Assembly: GCA_014925825.1 (NCBI GenBank)
Contig: JACGCK010000036.1
Coordinates: 186,001 to 250,000 of the forward strand
DNA from: Pholiota molesta
Lineage: Eukaryota > Basidiomycota > Agaricomycetes > Agaricales > Strophariaceae
Length of the DNA: 64,000 bases
Direction: 5' to 3'
The notes under the pieces are model-generated. The model was not told the origin of the DNA, ran no database searches, and was given only the letters and a program-made list of their open reading frames with translations. Position numbers and translations under genes: made by a program. Numbering within the stretch: position 1 is the stretch's first letter; every line of letters starts with the position of its first letter. Below, one piece after another: positions 12,267-24,700 of this stretch.

Positions 12267-12612
12267 ATGAAGTAAACGACTGGTAAAAGAGATGGGCCCG
12301 GGCGTCGTACATAGTACATGTATGCGCACGACTATTATGATTCTAATAGACAGCTATTTTTAGCCCAAGTACTTACTTATTTATTGAAGCTCAAATCGCG
12401 CTTGGCTTGTGATTCTGATTAAAATTATTTATTTTCGATGATCATCCGTTTACGCTTCAGTACGCGTCAGTACTTCAGTCAGGCCTGATCTGGTCCAAGC
12501 CTGCTCAAGTGCGACATCCTCTTAAACCTCCCTGACTTCCCCGAAGACGAGTAACGTATTAAAAGCCTTCTTTTTGACACCGGGGTCCTGCTATAACATC
12601 CGCAAGCTAGCT

Positions 12613-13975
12613 ATGACCACAATTCCTGATGTCCAACGCGCATGGATCGCTGTTCGACGAGGGAAACCCGCAGACGCAATTGTTCTCAAGGAAGACTGGC
12701 CAGTTCCAAAGCAATTAGAGGAAGGCGAAGTTCTTGTCCAAGTGCAAGCAGGGGCCTTTAATCCTATGTCAGTGATATCTCCTATCAGTATTGACAACCT
12801 AAAGAATCTCAAACTAATCAATTCTCATTTCTAGAGGCTGGAAAGTAATGAAAACTCTGCCTAAGTTCTTGGGAAACAGACCTCATATCCTCGAGAATGA
12901 CTTCAGCGGTGTTGTTGTCAATGCAAATGGCAGCAATTTCAACAAAGGGACAATATCTTTGGGTGGATTACCGTCCGTGAGTTCATTGTTGACAAGGCTC
13001 ACACAGTTGAGTCGATACTGACAGCACTCCCAGAGCAACAATTGGCAACCCATCAAGGAGCTTTAGCTCAGTACATTAAGATCCCTGCCGATAACATTGC
13101 CATACGACCTCCAAATGTTACTCCGACCCAGGCAGCTGGTATCTGCTTAGCTGCTATGACTTCGTATCAAGCACTCTTCAAAGTTGCCAAGTTGGAAGCT
13201 GGGCAGACAATATTTATCAACGGTGGAAGCTCAGCTGTTGGTGCTTTTGCCATCCAGTTTGCGAAAATCAAAGGTGCCAAAGTTGTCGCCTCTGCCTCCG
13301 CGAAGAATGAAGAATTTATTCGTAAGATGGGGGCAGATGAGGTGTGTTACCAGTCTCTCAAGCTGAATAGCGACATTGACGAATAATGTATGTTTAGTTT
13401 ATTGATTACACCAAGGAACCAGGATTGGTCTCTCACCTAACGCAAAACCCTCCATCGACGAAATTCCATGTCATCTATGATGCTGTAGGACTAGTCAATC
13501 CAGATCTCTTCACATGTAGTAAAAACTACCTTGATCCAAATGGCGTGTTTGTTTCGTCCGGCCCTTTACCCCAAAATTTTGGATTTGATGCCATCTGGCA
13601 ATGGGTGAGGACTTTGAGAGCTATCGTGCTCCCATCTTGGTTAGGCAATGTTCAGAGCCGATGGGCGTAAGTTAGAGAATCTTTTTGTGCAATCCAACTT
13701 CGATGCTAAAGAACAGATGTATTTCAGCATGATTCATTCCGACAACGATGCCGAAGACCTCAAGGAAATACAAGGGCTCCTGGCAAATGGTCTGTTCTGT
13801 ATTTTGTGTTATACAAGCATAAATTTATACTGGATACACCCACGAATCAGGATCTTTACAACCGATTGTCGATTCCGTATATGATTTCAAGGACGTCCTC
13901 CAAGCATACGACCGCGTCATGTCCTACAGATCAGTTGGAAAGGTGGTGGTTAGAGTTGATCCAGATGCTCAATAA
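12613..13975 (+). CDS. Zinc-type alcohol dehydrogenase-like / quinone oxidoreductase (MDR family)
   Basis: Medium-chain dehydrogenase/reductase, probably an NADPH-dependent enoyl or quinone reductase. Start M-T-T-I-P-D-V-Q-R-A-W at 12613. The GroES-like N-terminal half has E-G-E-V-L-V-Q-V-Q-A-G-A-F-N-P and N-D-F-S-G-V-V-V. The Rossmann half has A-A-M-T-S-Y-Q-A-L, then G-G-S-S-A-V-G-A-F-A-I-Q-F-A-K, I-Y-D-A-V-G and the C-terminal G-K-V-V-V-R-V-D. No structural or catalytic zinc cysteine cluster is seen, as in the zinc-independent fungal subgroup. About six exons join by short introns. Near 12948 one base seems missing: N-F-N-K-G and D-N-I-F-G-W-I-T-V are in different frames. A truncated copy of its 3' end lies just upstream. 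Substrate is not predictable. Confidence 0.82.
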
Positions 13976-14345
13976 CTTGTCGATGATGAGCGACTGAACG
14001 ATTGACGAAACATAGTATGGGGTCCCAGCCGCGCCTATAAGTAGTCTTAGTGTTTTATTGGTGTTTCATGGTCACCACTTAATGGATTTTATACATACTC
14101 CATTCTATATGCTGATTGAGAGGTAGAGACGCAAGGAAGACTTGAGTTGGACTTGAGCCTTGAGGAGGTTCCACTCAAAGTTCCACTTTAGCATATCTGA
14201 TCAACAATCACATCGTCACGCGTCATCATTGATGCCACCAATGATGGTATGTAAGTAACTCTTGGGAGCGCCTCCGATTTCCTGAGTTCTAACCCTCATC
14301 TCAAATCCGACTCATTCAGCTCTCTAACAGATTCCCGTATTTCTG

Positions 14346-15361
14346 ATGGTTAAAAAGCTTTCCCAGAAGAAGTCTGATTCAGTTCAACGCAGCGTCCCGA
14401 CTCCTCCCTCGTCGCAGGTTGTTTTCCCGGAAGTCTCTCCCAAAACAGATCTCGAATGCACGACAATCCTTGAGGATCAGATAATAATCATCGACGTATG
14501 CCATATACAGTTGAAAAAATATAATCCATAGTCATATATTGCTTGCTAATAGGACCTGTTTTCCCCCGCGGAATGCAAAGCGTTTGCGAAATTCATTGAT
14601 AACCTTCCATTAGAACTCACACCACCGAAAAAGCGAGAACAAGCTGAGCGCGTAAATCGTAAGTAGATAGTTCTAATCCCAGATGGCCAATGCCAAGATG
14701 AAAGAGCTGGATAGGCTCATTATAACCTTCCAGAAAGATTTTCAGTTGCCTCTCCGGATTTTGCAGACACTTTACATGCTCTTTTGGCCCCACACCTCCC
14801 TTCATTTCCTTATCCATCATCCATGAGACGTCCTCCAGCTTTGACTCAACCACGAAAGCCTGATTCGTGTAACTCAAATATAAGAGTGTACAGATATGCA
14901 CCCTCGCAATATTTTGGGTTTGTGTTTCTCTAAAAATATTTTATTGGTTAGGCACGTAGTACTGACTACTCGAATCCAGACCCCATTATGATGATTCGGT
15001 CCGCGACTCAGTGACTGGAATGAAGTCGGAATGGACGCTGCTGATATACCTGACAGGCGTCGAAGATGGTGTAGAAGGTGGCGAAGTGAGTCTAAAAATT
15101 TCCTTTCGAACAAGTGATAAATCGAATCCATCCATATAGACTTTGTTCTACAATGAAGAGAAAGGAAAGCCTCGCGAAGTCATAACTCCTACCCTCAAGC
15201 GGGGAACGGCACTTCTTCACCGGTAAGAGGACATTAGCCCGACTTTTCGACGGCACTCAAGTGTTGATAGACACGGACAAGAATGCATGCTGCATGAAGG
15301 ATCCCCAGTCAAAAAAGGGACAAAATATGTGTTGCGCTCCGACCTGATGTTCAAATGGTGA
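14346..15361 (+). CDS. 2-oxoglutarate/Fe(II) oxygenase, prolyl 4-hydroxylase-like
   Basis: Six exons (14346-14495, 14553-14658, 14734-14917, 14980-15085, 15140-15222, 15271-15361) sum to 720 nt, giving 239 aa with no frame problem. The double-stranded beta-helix is recognised by R-V-Y-R-Y-A-P-S-Q-Y-F-G-P-H-Y-D-D-S, which carries the H-x-D iron ligands, then L-L-I-Y-L-T-G and, near the end, R-H-G-Q-E-C (distal His) and L-R-S-D-L-M-F. This fits fungal P4Hc-domain proteins of the cytosol or nucleus. No signal peptide is present, so it is unlikely to be a collagen-type secretory enzyme. The substrate is unknown. Its stop lies 43 bp from the stop of the convergent RRP3 gene. Confidence 0.87.
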
Positions 15362-15404
15362 AACCAATGAGGTAGACTTGAATTTCCTCCAAATGTACAA
15401 GTAT

Positions 15405-16993
15405 TCACCGCCTTTGTTTGAATTTTTTCTTTATCCTCGGCATACCAGCCTCAACAACGTCATCGTCTCGATCTCTATCGTCCTTTCCTCCCACTTCGTC
15501 TCGTTGCCTTTTGTGGCCCCTCCCTTTGCCGTTCAGCTCTGCGTCTTTCAATTCCATCTTTGCAGCCCTTGAAGCTTCTCCGACTCGCTCCTTCAGAGCT
15601 GCAACGTCCTCTGCTTCGACTTCGTATGGTTCCATCTCCTTTCCGATCACCTTCTCGATGCGCTGTATAAGTTCGACGTCATATTGCGATACGAGAGTGA
15701 TAGATTTGCCAGATCGGCCGGCTCTTGCGGTTCGCCCGACTCTGTGGATGTAATCTTTCGAGTGTTGAGGAACGTCGTAGTTTATTACCACGTCCACGGA
15801 AGGAATGTCAAGACCACTAGTATTGATTTAAGAAGGGAAGAAGATGCAGAGAGAAATGGAACTCACCGACTGGCAATGTCCGTAGCCACGAGAATTTTCC
15901 GATTACCGCTCTTGAATTTTCCAAGAGCGCCCAGGCGTTGACTTTGGCTTAGGTCGCCATGGATCGGGACAGCTGCAAAGCCTAGTATTCGAAGTATGAC
16001 TGAGAGCCTGTATTGTGGTTAATTTTCGGGCGGTCAAAAAATAGACAGAACCGAACTGACATTTGAGCTTCGGATTTTGTTCGGGTAAAAACAATGATGG
16101 AATTTCCAGCCAGAGAATGGATCAAGTAAATGAAATATGCCTGTTTATCCGTGAAGGGCACCAAGAGAAAGTATTGTAATAGCGTGTCGACTGTTTGATA
16201 TCTAGCAAAAAGGTTAGAGAGCACCAAGCGAAAAAGATCAGCACTTACCTAGATGCCACTTCTACCTTCACAGGATTCGTCAGACTAGCCCGTTGCAGTT
16301 TTGCGACTTTTGTTGTCATTGTAGCAGAGAAGAGATAGGTTGTGCGTTCTTTGGGTATCAATTTTAAGATTTTGTCGATGGCTTCGCTAAATTCAAGGTT
16401 GAGTAATCGATCTGCTTCGTCCATGACCTGTGGGTACGTTAGCAAAGCGATAAAAAAGCGTTCTAGGTTGATCATGATCGTACCAAGAATTTCAAGGTCC
16501 TCAGACTAAATCCTTTCGTAGTCTCCAAATGATCGAGTAAACGGCCAGGCGTCCCGATGATGATATGCGGACGTTTAGCCAGCATTATTTGTTGAGTGGG
16601 CATGTCCATTCCTCCTATCACTACAGCACAGCGCACTCCCATTGCAGAACCCAAGGCTTCGAACTGTTCCGATATTTGATACGCCAATTCACGGGTTGGG
16701 GCAAGTACGCACGCGAACAGTCCCTTGGGTTCTTCCCAGAGCTTCTGTAGAATTGGGAGTGCAAATGCTGCAGTTTTTCCTGAACCAGTTGAAGCAATGC
16801 CGATGATGTCTCGACCTTGTAGTGCGTGAGGGAGGGATTCAGCTTGGATATCTGTGGGCTGTTTATATCCTACTTGATTGAGGGCTTCCAGGAGTGGATC
16901 TATAAGGCCCAACGACTTGAAGGTGACGGGTGGTGCTGGAGACGCCTCTTTCGAGACTTCCCGGGAGGAGCTGGCGTCTTCTGGCCCTGGCAT
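15405..16993 (-). CDS. RRP3: ATP-dependent rRNA helicase RRP3 (DDX47 family)
   Basis: DEAD-box helicase needed for early 18S rRNA processing in the nucleolus. The long first exon from ATG 16993 carries the Q motif (F-K-S-L-G-L...Q-P-T-D-I-Q), Walker [17 protein letters not shown] and T-P-G-R. Later exons carry D-E-A-D, S-A-T (motif III), I-V-F-T-R-T, T-D-I-A-S-R-G-L-D and [11 protein letters not shown]. The tail is basic and rich in Lys/Arg (K-K-K-F-K-Q-R-R), as expected for a nucleolar protein. Introns are short GT-AG. All motifs are intact, and Rrp3 is favoured over other DEAD-box members by V-T-F-K-S-L-G-L and the motif spacing. A 233-bp gap separates its start from the divergent TRS130. 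Confidence 0.92.
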
Positions 16994-17226
16994 TGTACGA
17001 CGGCAATGGGTATCAAGTGATGAAAGCTGAGAATGCTGAGTCGAAAGTTTTGCAGCAATGTATCATATTCCCACGGACATATTTAGCGCTGGAATGATTG
17101 AGTTGCGTATCGGCGTTAGATACTCCTGCTGTTCCGCTTCACACTCCTGGACGGTGAGCTCGCTGATATTTGGCATTGGTGGTTTCCTCCGGTCTGGGAC
17201 TCGGATTGGTATAGAGCATACCCCTA

Positions 17227-20200
17227 ATGGCTTCTTCATCCACTTCGCCAAGTCAACGCGTCCTCATCTCGTATGCAGCACCTCCTGCCTTTCTCGCGTC
17301 GCCGAACTGGAGCAAGGTTTACTCGACTATTCTTGGTCAACTACCGCTACGCAACATAAACTGGACGTCCAGTGGTCCCGTCAGAACGATCCAAGAACTG
17401 CAGGTCACCCTCGTGCCATTCGATTCCCTTCGAGATGAGCATACTTCACAAGTACCCGGAACGCTGCTGGAGAAACCGCTACTTCACATATACATCGTCC
17501 ATTGCGAAGTAAGCACACTGTAGAAACCATTCCTGAGGGGTTGCTCACGAATAACAGGATAATGATGTCGAGACATACCGAACAGTCCTAAAGAAACAGA
17601 TCAAGGACTGGCATTCTGTTGTCGTATCCAGGAAAAACCCAGAATGGATCATTCTACAAATTATCAGGCCAGATCCAATGCGTCAAGCCACGGGAAATTT
17701 CTTTCAGATTAAGAATTCCGTTTTGGATAAACTGAAGACGGACTTCAATTTCATTTCGGACAAGCGAGATCGGTGAGTTTGGTTGCAATTAAGCGGATTC
17801 CTACACGACACTCTCTAAACTTCATCGTGTTTCTTAGGTGTATACAAGTCAACTGGGTCACAGGGAATGACAACCCCGTTGCATGGGCAGAGTTTATCAA
17901 CAAGACAAAAGATGGCCTGCTGTACGCTTTCGATTCCGCAATCAAGCAGCGACAGGAAGAAGTGAAAAGGTCTGAAAGTCAACAATCAATGCCTGGGTGG
18001 AACTTTTGCATGTTCTTCATTTTGAAGGTACCGTTTTTCGGGGTCTGGTAAATCTGCCGCTCACATACTCACAGGAAAGTTTAGCCTCTTCATTTGAAGG
18101 GATGAATCTCTTTGAAGAAGCGTTAGTTCCTTATGACGAGCTGGAAGCTTCATTTTATCGTGTTTCAACGGAGAAAAATATGTCGTGGTTCGGTTCCCTT
18201 GTGTCCCCGGATCTAAGCGACGATGCATCACCCTTACTTTCAACCACGAAGAAGCCATATCGAAATCACATTCTAAACAATACCATCTCTATCTTGGATT
18301 TCAGGATATACCTTCTAGCACGCCAATGTCAGCTGCTGGCGAAAATGGGTCGTTTGGCTGAGATTACTACCAAAGTCACATTTTTCCTTGGTGCCTTCCC
18401 AAAGCGCCTTCGAGAGGTTCAAGTAAGCTTCTTTTCTTTAACATTAACTTAATGATTGACATTCGTAGGCAAATCTTCCTCCACTATTCGTTGAAGCATG
18501 GGTATATTCTGCAGCATTGAGTGCCGTCGAGCACTGCGATGCATGGTCAAAATCCTCGAATGTCGAAGCATCTAAATCTGCATCTGCTAATGCAGGCAAA
18601 GGCGAACTTTTAGATCTCGCCCGAACTCAGGTAAATTCATATCTGCAGTACCTTGAGTACCATCGCTGATCATTGCGGCACTGCAGCTGGATATTTTAGG
18701 TATAGAAGTTGGACATCTGCCTAATATGCCTCCTTTTTCGGCTTCAAGAACATCGGCTAGTTCAATACCGCCTGGGACGAAGTTGTCTTTTTCTAACGAA
18801 ATCCTCAACGCCGCAATAAGCAAAAAAGAAGCATTCTATGAACTCTATGTGGCTGTAACAAATCGTGCCATTGACTTGTACGCAAAATCCGGGCGGCGAA
18901 AGTTTGCTTTGAAGCTGCACGGCAACTTGGCAGCCTTGGAATTGTATGTCTCGAAATACATTCTATCCGTATTGACTGACAACAAAATTTAGGCATCGTG
19001 GAAATCTATCAGCAGCTCTTACTACATATACCTCATTACCGGCTCATTACGCACCTCATATGTGGACCTCTTTAGAATCCTTTATGCTCTCTCGCGCTCT
19101 GGAAACATATTCTAAACTTGATAGAGCACAAGACGTCGAATGGATTCATATCGTTCTTTCATTCTTGAAAACCTACGTCGAACACAATTTCGATATGCTA
19201 GATGGCGTTGATAGGGTTGATTACGTTACAAGTCTAGTCAGCTCACTTAGAGCTGCAGTAGAACGGTTGGACACTGGTTAGTTCCCTGTACTTCCCATAT
19301 TGAACTGATGTTGATTGTCATAGATCTGGCGCACCCTGATCATCCCATTATCACCATTCGGGTGTCGAGGAATGCGAAGCTGGCTGAAACACGAGATGGT
19401 TCATATCTCGATGTAGATGTAACCAACCACCTTCCATGTGTAAGTCCGTTGTGCTGCTGCCATTATAAATTGGTTTAATTCTTTACGATTCCTATTTTTC
19501 AGGTATTCCCAATTGATGAAGTCAGTGTTACTGTATCAGGGCGCGAGTTGGACAAGTTTCGATTTGTGGCAACTATTCCGAACGGATGCCCACCAGGGAA
19601 ATCCACTTATACCTTATTTTGCTCGGTATGTGTTGTACTTCTAAATCCTATTCTTGGCTCATTGTGTTTTAAGACACATGCATCCGGCACATTCCTTCTC
19701 GAAACAAGCGAAGTTCGCTCCACCCATCTATTATTGCAAACAAACTATCGAAAAACGAATAAGGGGCCTTCTTCACCATCCCCATTGCTAGTCCGCGTTC
19801 CCCATGATCCACTTGCTCTTGATGTTCGAATATCGCAGTCAAACCGAAGTAAGTTATACACCGACGACTGCCGACACCACACTGATCATTTCTCAGTCGA
19901 ACTTGGAAAGCCGCAGTCTTTAATGGTTGTTCTGTCAACCGGACGAAACAATCTTGATAAAATCTCCATCAAACTCACCTCACCCTCCATTACCTTCTAT
20001 ACTCGAGATACCGTCCTATTAGCAGGTATATGTTTGCAAATCTGTTCATTCCCGAAATTAATACAGTTCTGATAGATGAAGATGACGAGTCGTTCGTTGC
20101 TAACACAGACGGAATACAGATAGAAGACGTAGAAGAAGATACAGATGTGACTTTTCTCGTCCCCCATTCCGATGCTTCAGCGCTTACTGCATTGGTATGT

Positions 20201-21758
20201 GCCTTGTACATGACTCGCATACTAATTTAAAGCGTATCCACACTAGAAAGTCAAAATTGAAGTAGAATATGCTACAGAAGACGAGCCTGCAATCGTACGG
20301 ACGTCATATTTCACAAGAGTGTTGATCACCACTTTACCAATATCGGTCAACGTCGAGGACTTTTTCCGAGGGACAAGGTAATTGTACTTTTTTTTTCGTT
20401 ATAGACGTTTTGTTAATCCCGAATCTATATGTTTATAGGTTAATCTCCAAATTCACTGTTTCAACGACAAGTCATCAACACGTGCGGATTGCGAACGCCA
20501 ACCTCGAGCCACCTCCAGGAGGCTTAGACGGTGTCAATATTAAGCCTTCGTCCAACAAGAGGCGTATAGTGGTAAGTCGACGCTTTCATTACGCTACATT
20601 CACCAAATTTATGGTATAACAGACAGTGACACCAATCCAACCTGCAAACTTTTTGTTTTCCCTTGATTCCGCCAATGGACCAGGTAAGTTTATAGTTGAA
20701 ATTGTTCCATTCAATATTCATGTTCTGTAATTCTCAGTGCGAGAATCGCTTACACTGTGTATTAAATATAGAATGCTCCGTGAAGGTAAATTAATTCGAC
20801 TCCCTCAATTGACATCTCAGAAGCTTATTCTATCGCAGAGGTAGAGTCAATAGTGCAGGGTACAGTTCGGGAAATGTTGGAAGAGTTCCCTTCCAAGACA
20901 CATGCGAGGACCGTTCTCGTCAGCAAACTCATTGATGCCTTGGAAAGTGATGCGGCCTGGGTGGAAATGTATGGGATCACAGGGGAGCTTGTTGTTCCTC
21001 CGTCCCCAAAGAAGATGGCGAGCTCAGTGATCTTCTCAAGGAAGCCAGAAAGGTATGACGAGCTTAGCTCTTTTCTTGAATATGATTAATCCTGTGACAG
21101 CGATTAGCCGATCATAGACACTCCGATCCTCCCAAAGGCAAGTGGCGAGAGATCAGATACCCGTAGATGTGCCATTCATGAATGTGAGTTACTCTTGCTT
21201 TTAGGCGACGTAACCTAATTTCCATTAGATTGTCGCGGCTACTTCTATTCGCATTATTTCTACACCATTTGCAAAGGAAACACCGTCCCATGAATTACCG
21301 CCGCTATATGCTGGTCAACCTATATCTGCCAATTTATCGATATATACAACCTTCCATTGGGGCACGAGCTCTGGCCATAAAGACAACCAATACCTTTTGC
21401 GCTTCAACATCGAGGAGATGGTGCGCGAATGGTAGTTAGCGGTCCCAAAAGAGGAGATTTCGTCGCCAAAGTAAGCATGCGTCCTTTACTTTCAATATTT
21501 CGACTGCTGAAATCGTTGTATCAGGATGGAGAAACATACACCATACCCATCACGTTAATACCACTACATCACGGGGAGTTCTCTCTCCCTAAAGTCACTG
21601 TGACTGCACTCCCTATGGCTGGGACCATTACTATGGGCTCTATGGCCATACCTGGCATCGAAACTTATCAAGAACGCGGTGCAGAGAAGGTTTTGATCTC
21701 CCGCGGGGTGGTCGTAGTACATTCGTTGTCAGCATGGGATCAGGCTAAGCCTCGATAA
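17227..21758 (+). CDS. TRS130: TRAPP complex subunit TRS130 / TRAPPC10
   Basis: Large subunit of TRAPPII, the Golgi tethering complex and Ypt31/Rab11 exchange factor. Start M-A-S-S-S-T-S-P-S-Q-R-V-L-I-S-Y at 17227. The N-terminal half shows N-W-V-T-G-N-D-N-P-V-A-W, Q-S-M-P-G-W-N-F-C, S-L-A-S-S-F-E-G-M-N-L-F-E-E-A-L-V-P-Y-D-E-L-E-A and later A-R-Q-C-Q-L-L-A-K-M-G. The C-terminal half is beta-rich. Roughly 15 short introns are needed. Two apparent single-base deletions lie in the last exons, near 21435 (M-V-R-E-W versus V-S-G-P-K) and near 21692, where the family ending L-P-R-G-G-R-S-T-F-V-V-S-M-G is in the next frame and would stop at 21746-21748 instead of 21758. Confidence 0.9.
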
Positions 21759-22282
21759 ACTGAGGGAGATCCATGCGTAACTATGCTCTTCCTAAAACTT
21801 ATAATAGCAATTTATAGTAGCGTATTGCAGCTGCGCTAGCCGCTAGCAGTCACGGAGCGCTGAGCACTTGCAGTCAGAGATTCAGACAATGTCTACCGCT
21901 CCTCCTATTGCATCGCTCCTCCTATCATTACTTTCTTACGCAATTCATCATCTTTTTTACTCTTTGAAACATGCTCATTTTCCAGCTGAGGCATACGTGA
22001 CTCTGCTCTACCATTTTGTCAGATGTTCATAGTTCAACAACCTGCATCTGAATCTGGCTGCATTGGCAATGCATTGGACAAGAAATTGAGCACAATGTTA
22101 ACTGCAACGCCGAGTTTTTCTATGTTATCTTACCTAAGTATGTATGAGGTGGAATTGTACCCGCTGCCGCTCATGGGGTACGGATATCGCAGTGATACCG
22201 CAGGCTACTGTATTACCGCAGGATACCGCATCGCCGATTAGCTTTTGACTGTATTTAGGTATTAAAGGTGAAGCTTAACATG
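21759..22282. other. Intergenic region between TRS130 and tRNA-Asn
   Basis: No protein gene seen. It includes a short GCTAGC-containing palindromic stretch near 21834-21846 and a run of short alternating motifs (GATACCGCA repeats near 22190-22230), then the tRNA. Confidence 0.4.
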
Positions 22283-22373
22283 TGCCCCATGGCTGAGTTG
22301 GTTACAGCGTCCGACTGTTAGGTAATCACGCTTACGTAATCGGAAGGTCGAGAGTTCGAGCCTCTCTGGGGCA
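22283..22373 (+). tRNA. tRNA-Asn(GTT) with 18-nt intron
   Basis: Cloverleaf folds by eye. Acceptor TGCCCCA pairs with TGGGGCA (7 bp). The D arm is GCTG/CAGC and the anticodon stem TCCGA/TCGGA. Anticodon GTT is at 22317-22319. The T arm is GAGAG/CTCTC with loop TTCGAGC. An intron at the canonical place after position 37 spans 22321-22338. Confidence 0.93.
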
Positions 22374-22658
22374 GAATGTTTTTATGCAATTTTAGAACGA
22401 TTATTTTGGTGATGAATAAAGGACAATCACAACGTAAGCTCTCTGATAACACGATCGTCGATGTTGTATTGGAACTATGCGGCAACTCTACTAGTACTAC
22501 TACTACTAGTCTTGAACTTGGAATATGCACACGTGCAAGTTTATTTGTATCACATGATTCAATTATAGCACATTGCGCGACGGTGAATGTTACGGATCGT
22601 CTCTTTCCTCTTGCCCAATACAAGCCACTCCCATCCACTCCAGTCTCCAACACTTGTG

Positions 22659-23461
22659 ATGTCTTTCGCTACGGCCTATAGTATCAGCAGTGACGACAGG
22701 ATGTCTGAAGATGGCCCAGCCGTAAAGAAAGCGAAGCCATCCGGAATAAAAAGGAGGGCTGTTGGCAGCGGGCCCAAGGGTAAAGACAAGGCCCGGTATA
22801 TGCTCAAATATCATGGATATTACTTCTAATACTCATCGAAACTCAAGGACTAGCACTGCCCCAGAGCCTTCTATACCGTAATATCTGCAATCTACATTCA
22901 CCCAGTCATTAACATTGGGTATATGCGCTAATTAGGCTCCCCCCAATTGCCGATATCAAAGAGGTTTCGAGCATGGTTCTTCAATGCTCCATCATCCGCG
23001 AAAATATCGCATTGGAAGAGTCCAAGGAGCAGACTGCACGTCTGAAGATTGAATTAGAGACCACGCAAGTCAAACTAGAAATCGAACAAGAGCTTACGAA
23101 ACGAACCCTAGAAGTTGAACAAGAGCTTACGAAACGAATTCAAGAGGAAGAATTCACGAAACGCACCCAAGAGGAAGAACTCACGAAACGCATCCAAGGA
23201 GAGCAGCTGACGAAACGCAGAGTAGAGGAAGAAGCCTCAAAGCGCTCTCAAACGGATTTGCTTCGCGCTCAGGCCGAAATCAGAGCAGCCGAGATTGCCT
23301 ATGAATCAAAGAAGTTGGAGTACGAGCAGGGCAGTGGCAGGACAGCTATAGGTCACAGAGGTGCTTTTCAAGTCATTCAACATGCAGACAATCACTATGG
23401 CATGTCTGACCCAGTCATTCAATATGCAGTCGCGGGGTCGCCGTCTGGACAAGAGATGTAG
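22659..23461 (+). CDS. Coiled-coil protein built from short repeats
   Basis: Two exons, 22659-22795 and 22936-23461, give 220 aa. The first part is basic and hydrophilic (A-V-K-K-A-K-P-S-G-I-K-R-R). The second contains an uninterrupted charged helix with repeated L-T-K-R-x-x-E-E-E units of 9-11 residues (about 23080-23240), where the DNA is also repetitive, so it is a young coding minisatellite. The C-terminus is polar, with two related V-I-Q-(H/Y)-A motifs. I do not recognise a family. A short dimeric coiled coil is likely. A tRNA gene lies 285 bp upstream. The start ATG is the first one in frame with the splice. Confidence 0.62.
23080..23240 (+). repeat. Coding minisatellite (27-33 bp units)
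   Basis: At least six imperfect direct copies of a unit containing CTTACGAAACGA or CTCACGAAACGC, each encoding L/F-T-K-R followed by acidic residues. The copies differ by a few bases and by unit lengths that are multiples of three. Confidence 0.7.
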
Positions 23462-24092
23462 AATGTGCCATTGGTCATAATTACACGCATATAAAGACGT
23501 AAACATCCTCAAGCATATCGAGAGTAGTCAGTACCTGAAGGAGCAAATTGGTGAAGGAATCATGAGGACACATACTAGTAAGAACAATACTAGAGTTATA
23601 TCCAAAGTTTCAAAGATTTGGCCAACAAGAAAACATTGCTTGAGTTTGCTACAGAGTAGTAACGACAGACTGAAAGATATGCGAGGTCGTGGTACAGAGA
23701 TACTGTCGTGTGGGTATCATATGTGCAGTTGTAGGTGAACAAATGGAACCAATCGATGCTATAAATTTAAATAAATTGCCATAAATTATCAGCCTTTCCA
23801 GAACTGAAGAGAGATTGGAACATCGTACTTACATAGAATCCTATCATTGCGGATCGAATCAGCGGGCTGCAGAAGTGCAGAAGCGGATAGCCAGTGTTCC
23901 TTCTGCCTCGAAATGTCAAATGGATGAGGATGGTAACGCATTTCATTAGGTCACTACGAAGGGGAACGAATGGAATGAATGGAAGAGCATTGAGAAATTG
24001 GTTGGATGTATAAACTACGGTAAAGATGCAACGAAGAGCAAACGAGCCCAGAAGAGATAACCGAAAGAAAAAAAACTTGCGTTTGAGGACGC
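23462..24092. other. AT-rich intergenic region
   Basis: No coding exon, RNA gene or clear repeat is seen on either strand between the coiled-coil gene and the unidentified minus-strand gene. Confidence 0.4.
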
Positions 24093-24700
24093 CTATGAGG
24101 ACAGGCTGTCTCTATTATTCCGTGCGGCTAATAATTCTTGTGCGCGCTGCCGTCGAGCCTCTTCTACGAAATACATTAATATTGAAACATCTTCTGCAGG
24201 CAGGGACAAACTTCGAATTGCATTCGGGTCTTCTCCAGCATCAAGGCGTCGTCGGTTTTCACGGAGGATTTCGCTGACGCGCTCACTTGCTGCCTTCAGC
24301 ACGCTCAGCTGAAACTCACTGGCCGATATGAGATTAGATCGTGGAGGTGTGATGAACCCGGCCTTGTTCAGACGAGGAGAAGATGCGTCCTGTACGAGGT
24401 TTAATTTGGGAGACGATCTAGTCCGAGCAAGTCGAAAAATCTTACAGAGTAAATAGAGAAGTCAACGTTTACTGTCGATGTGTCGAATGGAGTTGTACCG
24501 CTATCCTCCAACCTAGGGAGATGAACTCTAATATCCGGAATATCCCCAATGAGATCGTTGGGAATCTCGATCAGAGCAGGAACATCGCTGAGGAGAATCG
24601 TTTCTGTAGTTTGGGAATTGAGCAAAGGGCCAAGGTCTACATAGTCGTCTATAACCGTGGTAGAACCTTCGAAAGAAAACAAGCTTGAGCATGTCCCGTC
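24093..24700 (-). CDS. Unidentified protein, C-terminal two exons
   Basis: A last exon of about 280 nt (stop at 24093-24095) begins after a GTACAG acceptor at D-A-S-S-P-R-L-N-K-A-G-F and is helical and charged. It contains L-K-A-A-S-E-R-V-S-E-I-L-R-E-N and ends A-R-N-N-R-D-S-L-S-S. A GTAAGA donor joins it to an acidic exon containing V-I-D-D-Y-V-D-L-G-P-L-L, D-L-I-G-D-I-P-D-I and F-S-I-Y-S. The 5' end is unresolved: the acidic exon seems to start at an acceptor near 24700, and candidate upstream exons to about 25300 do not connect convincingly. No family recognised. Coding character, splice match and lack of stops support a gene. Confidence 0.5.
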
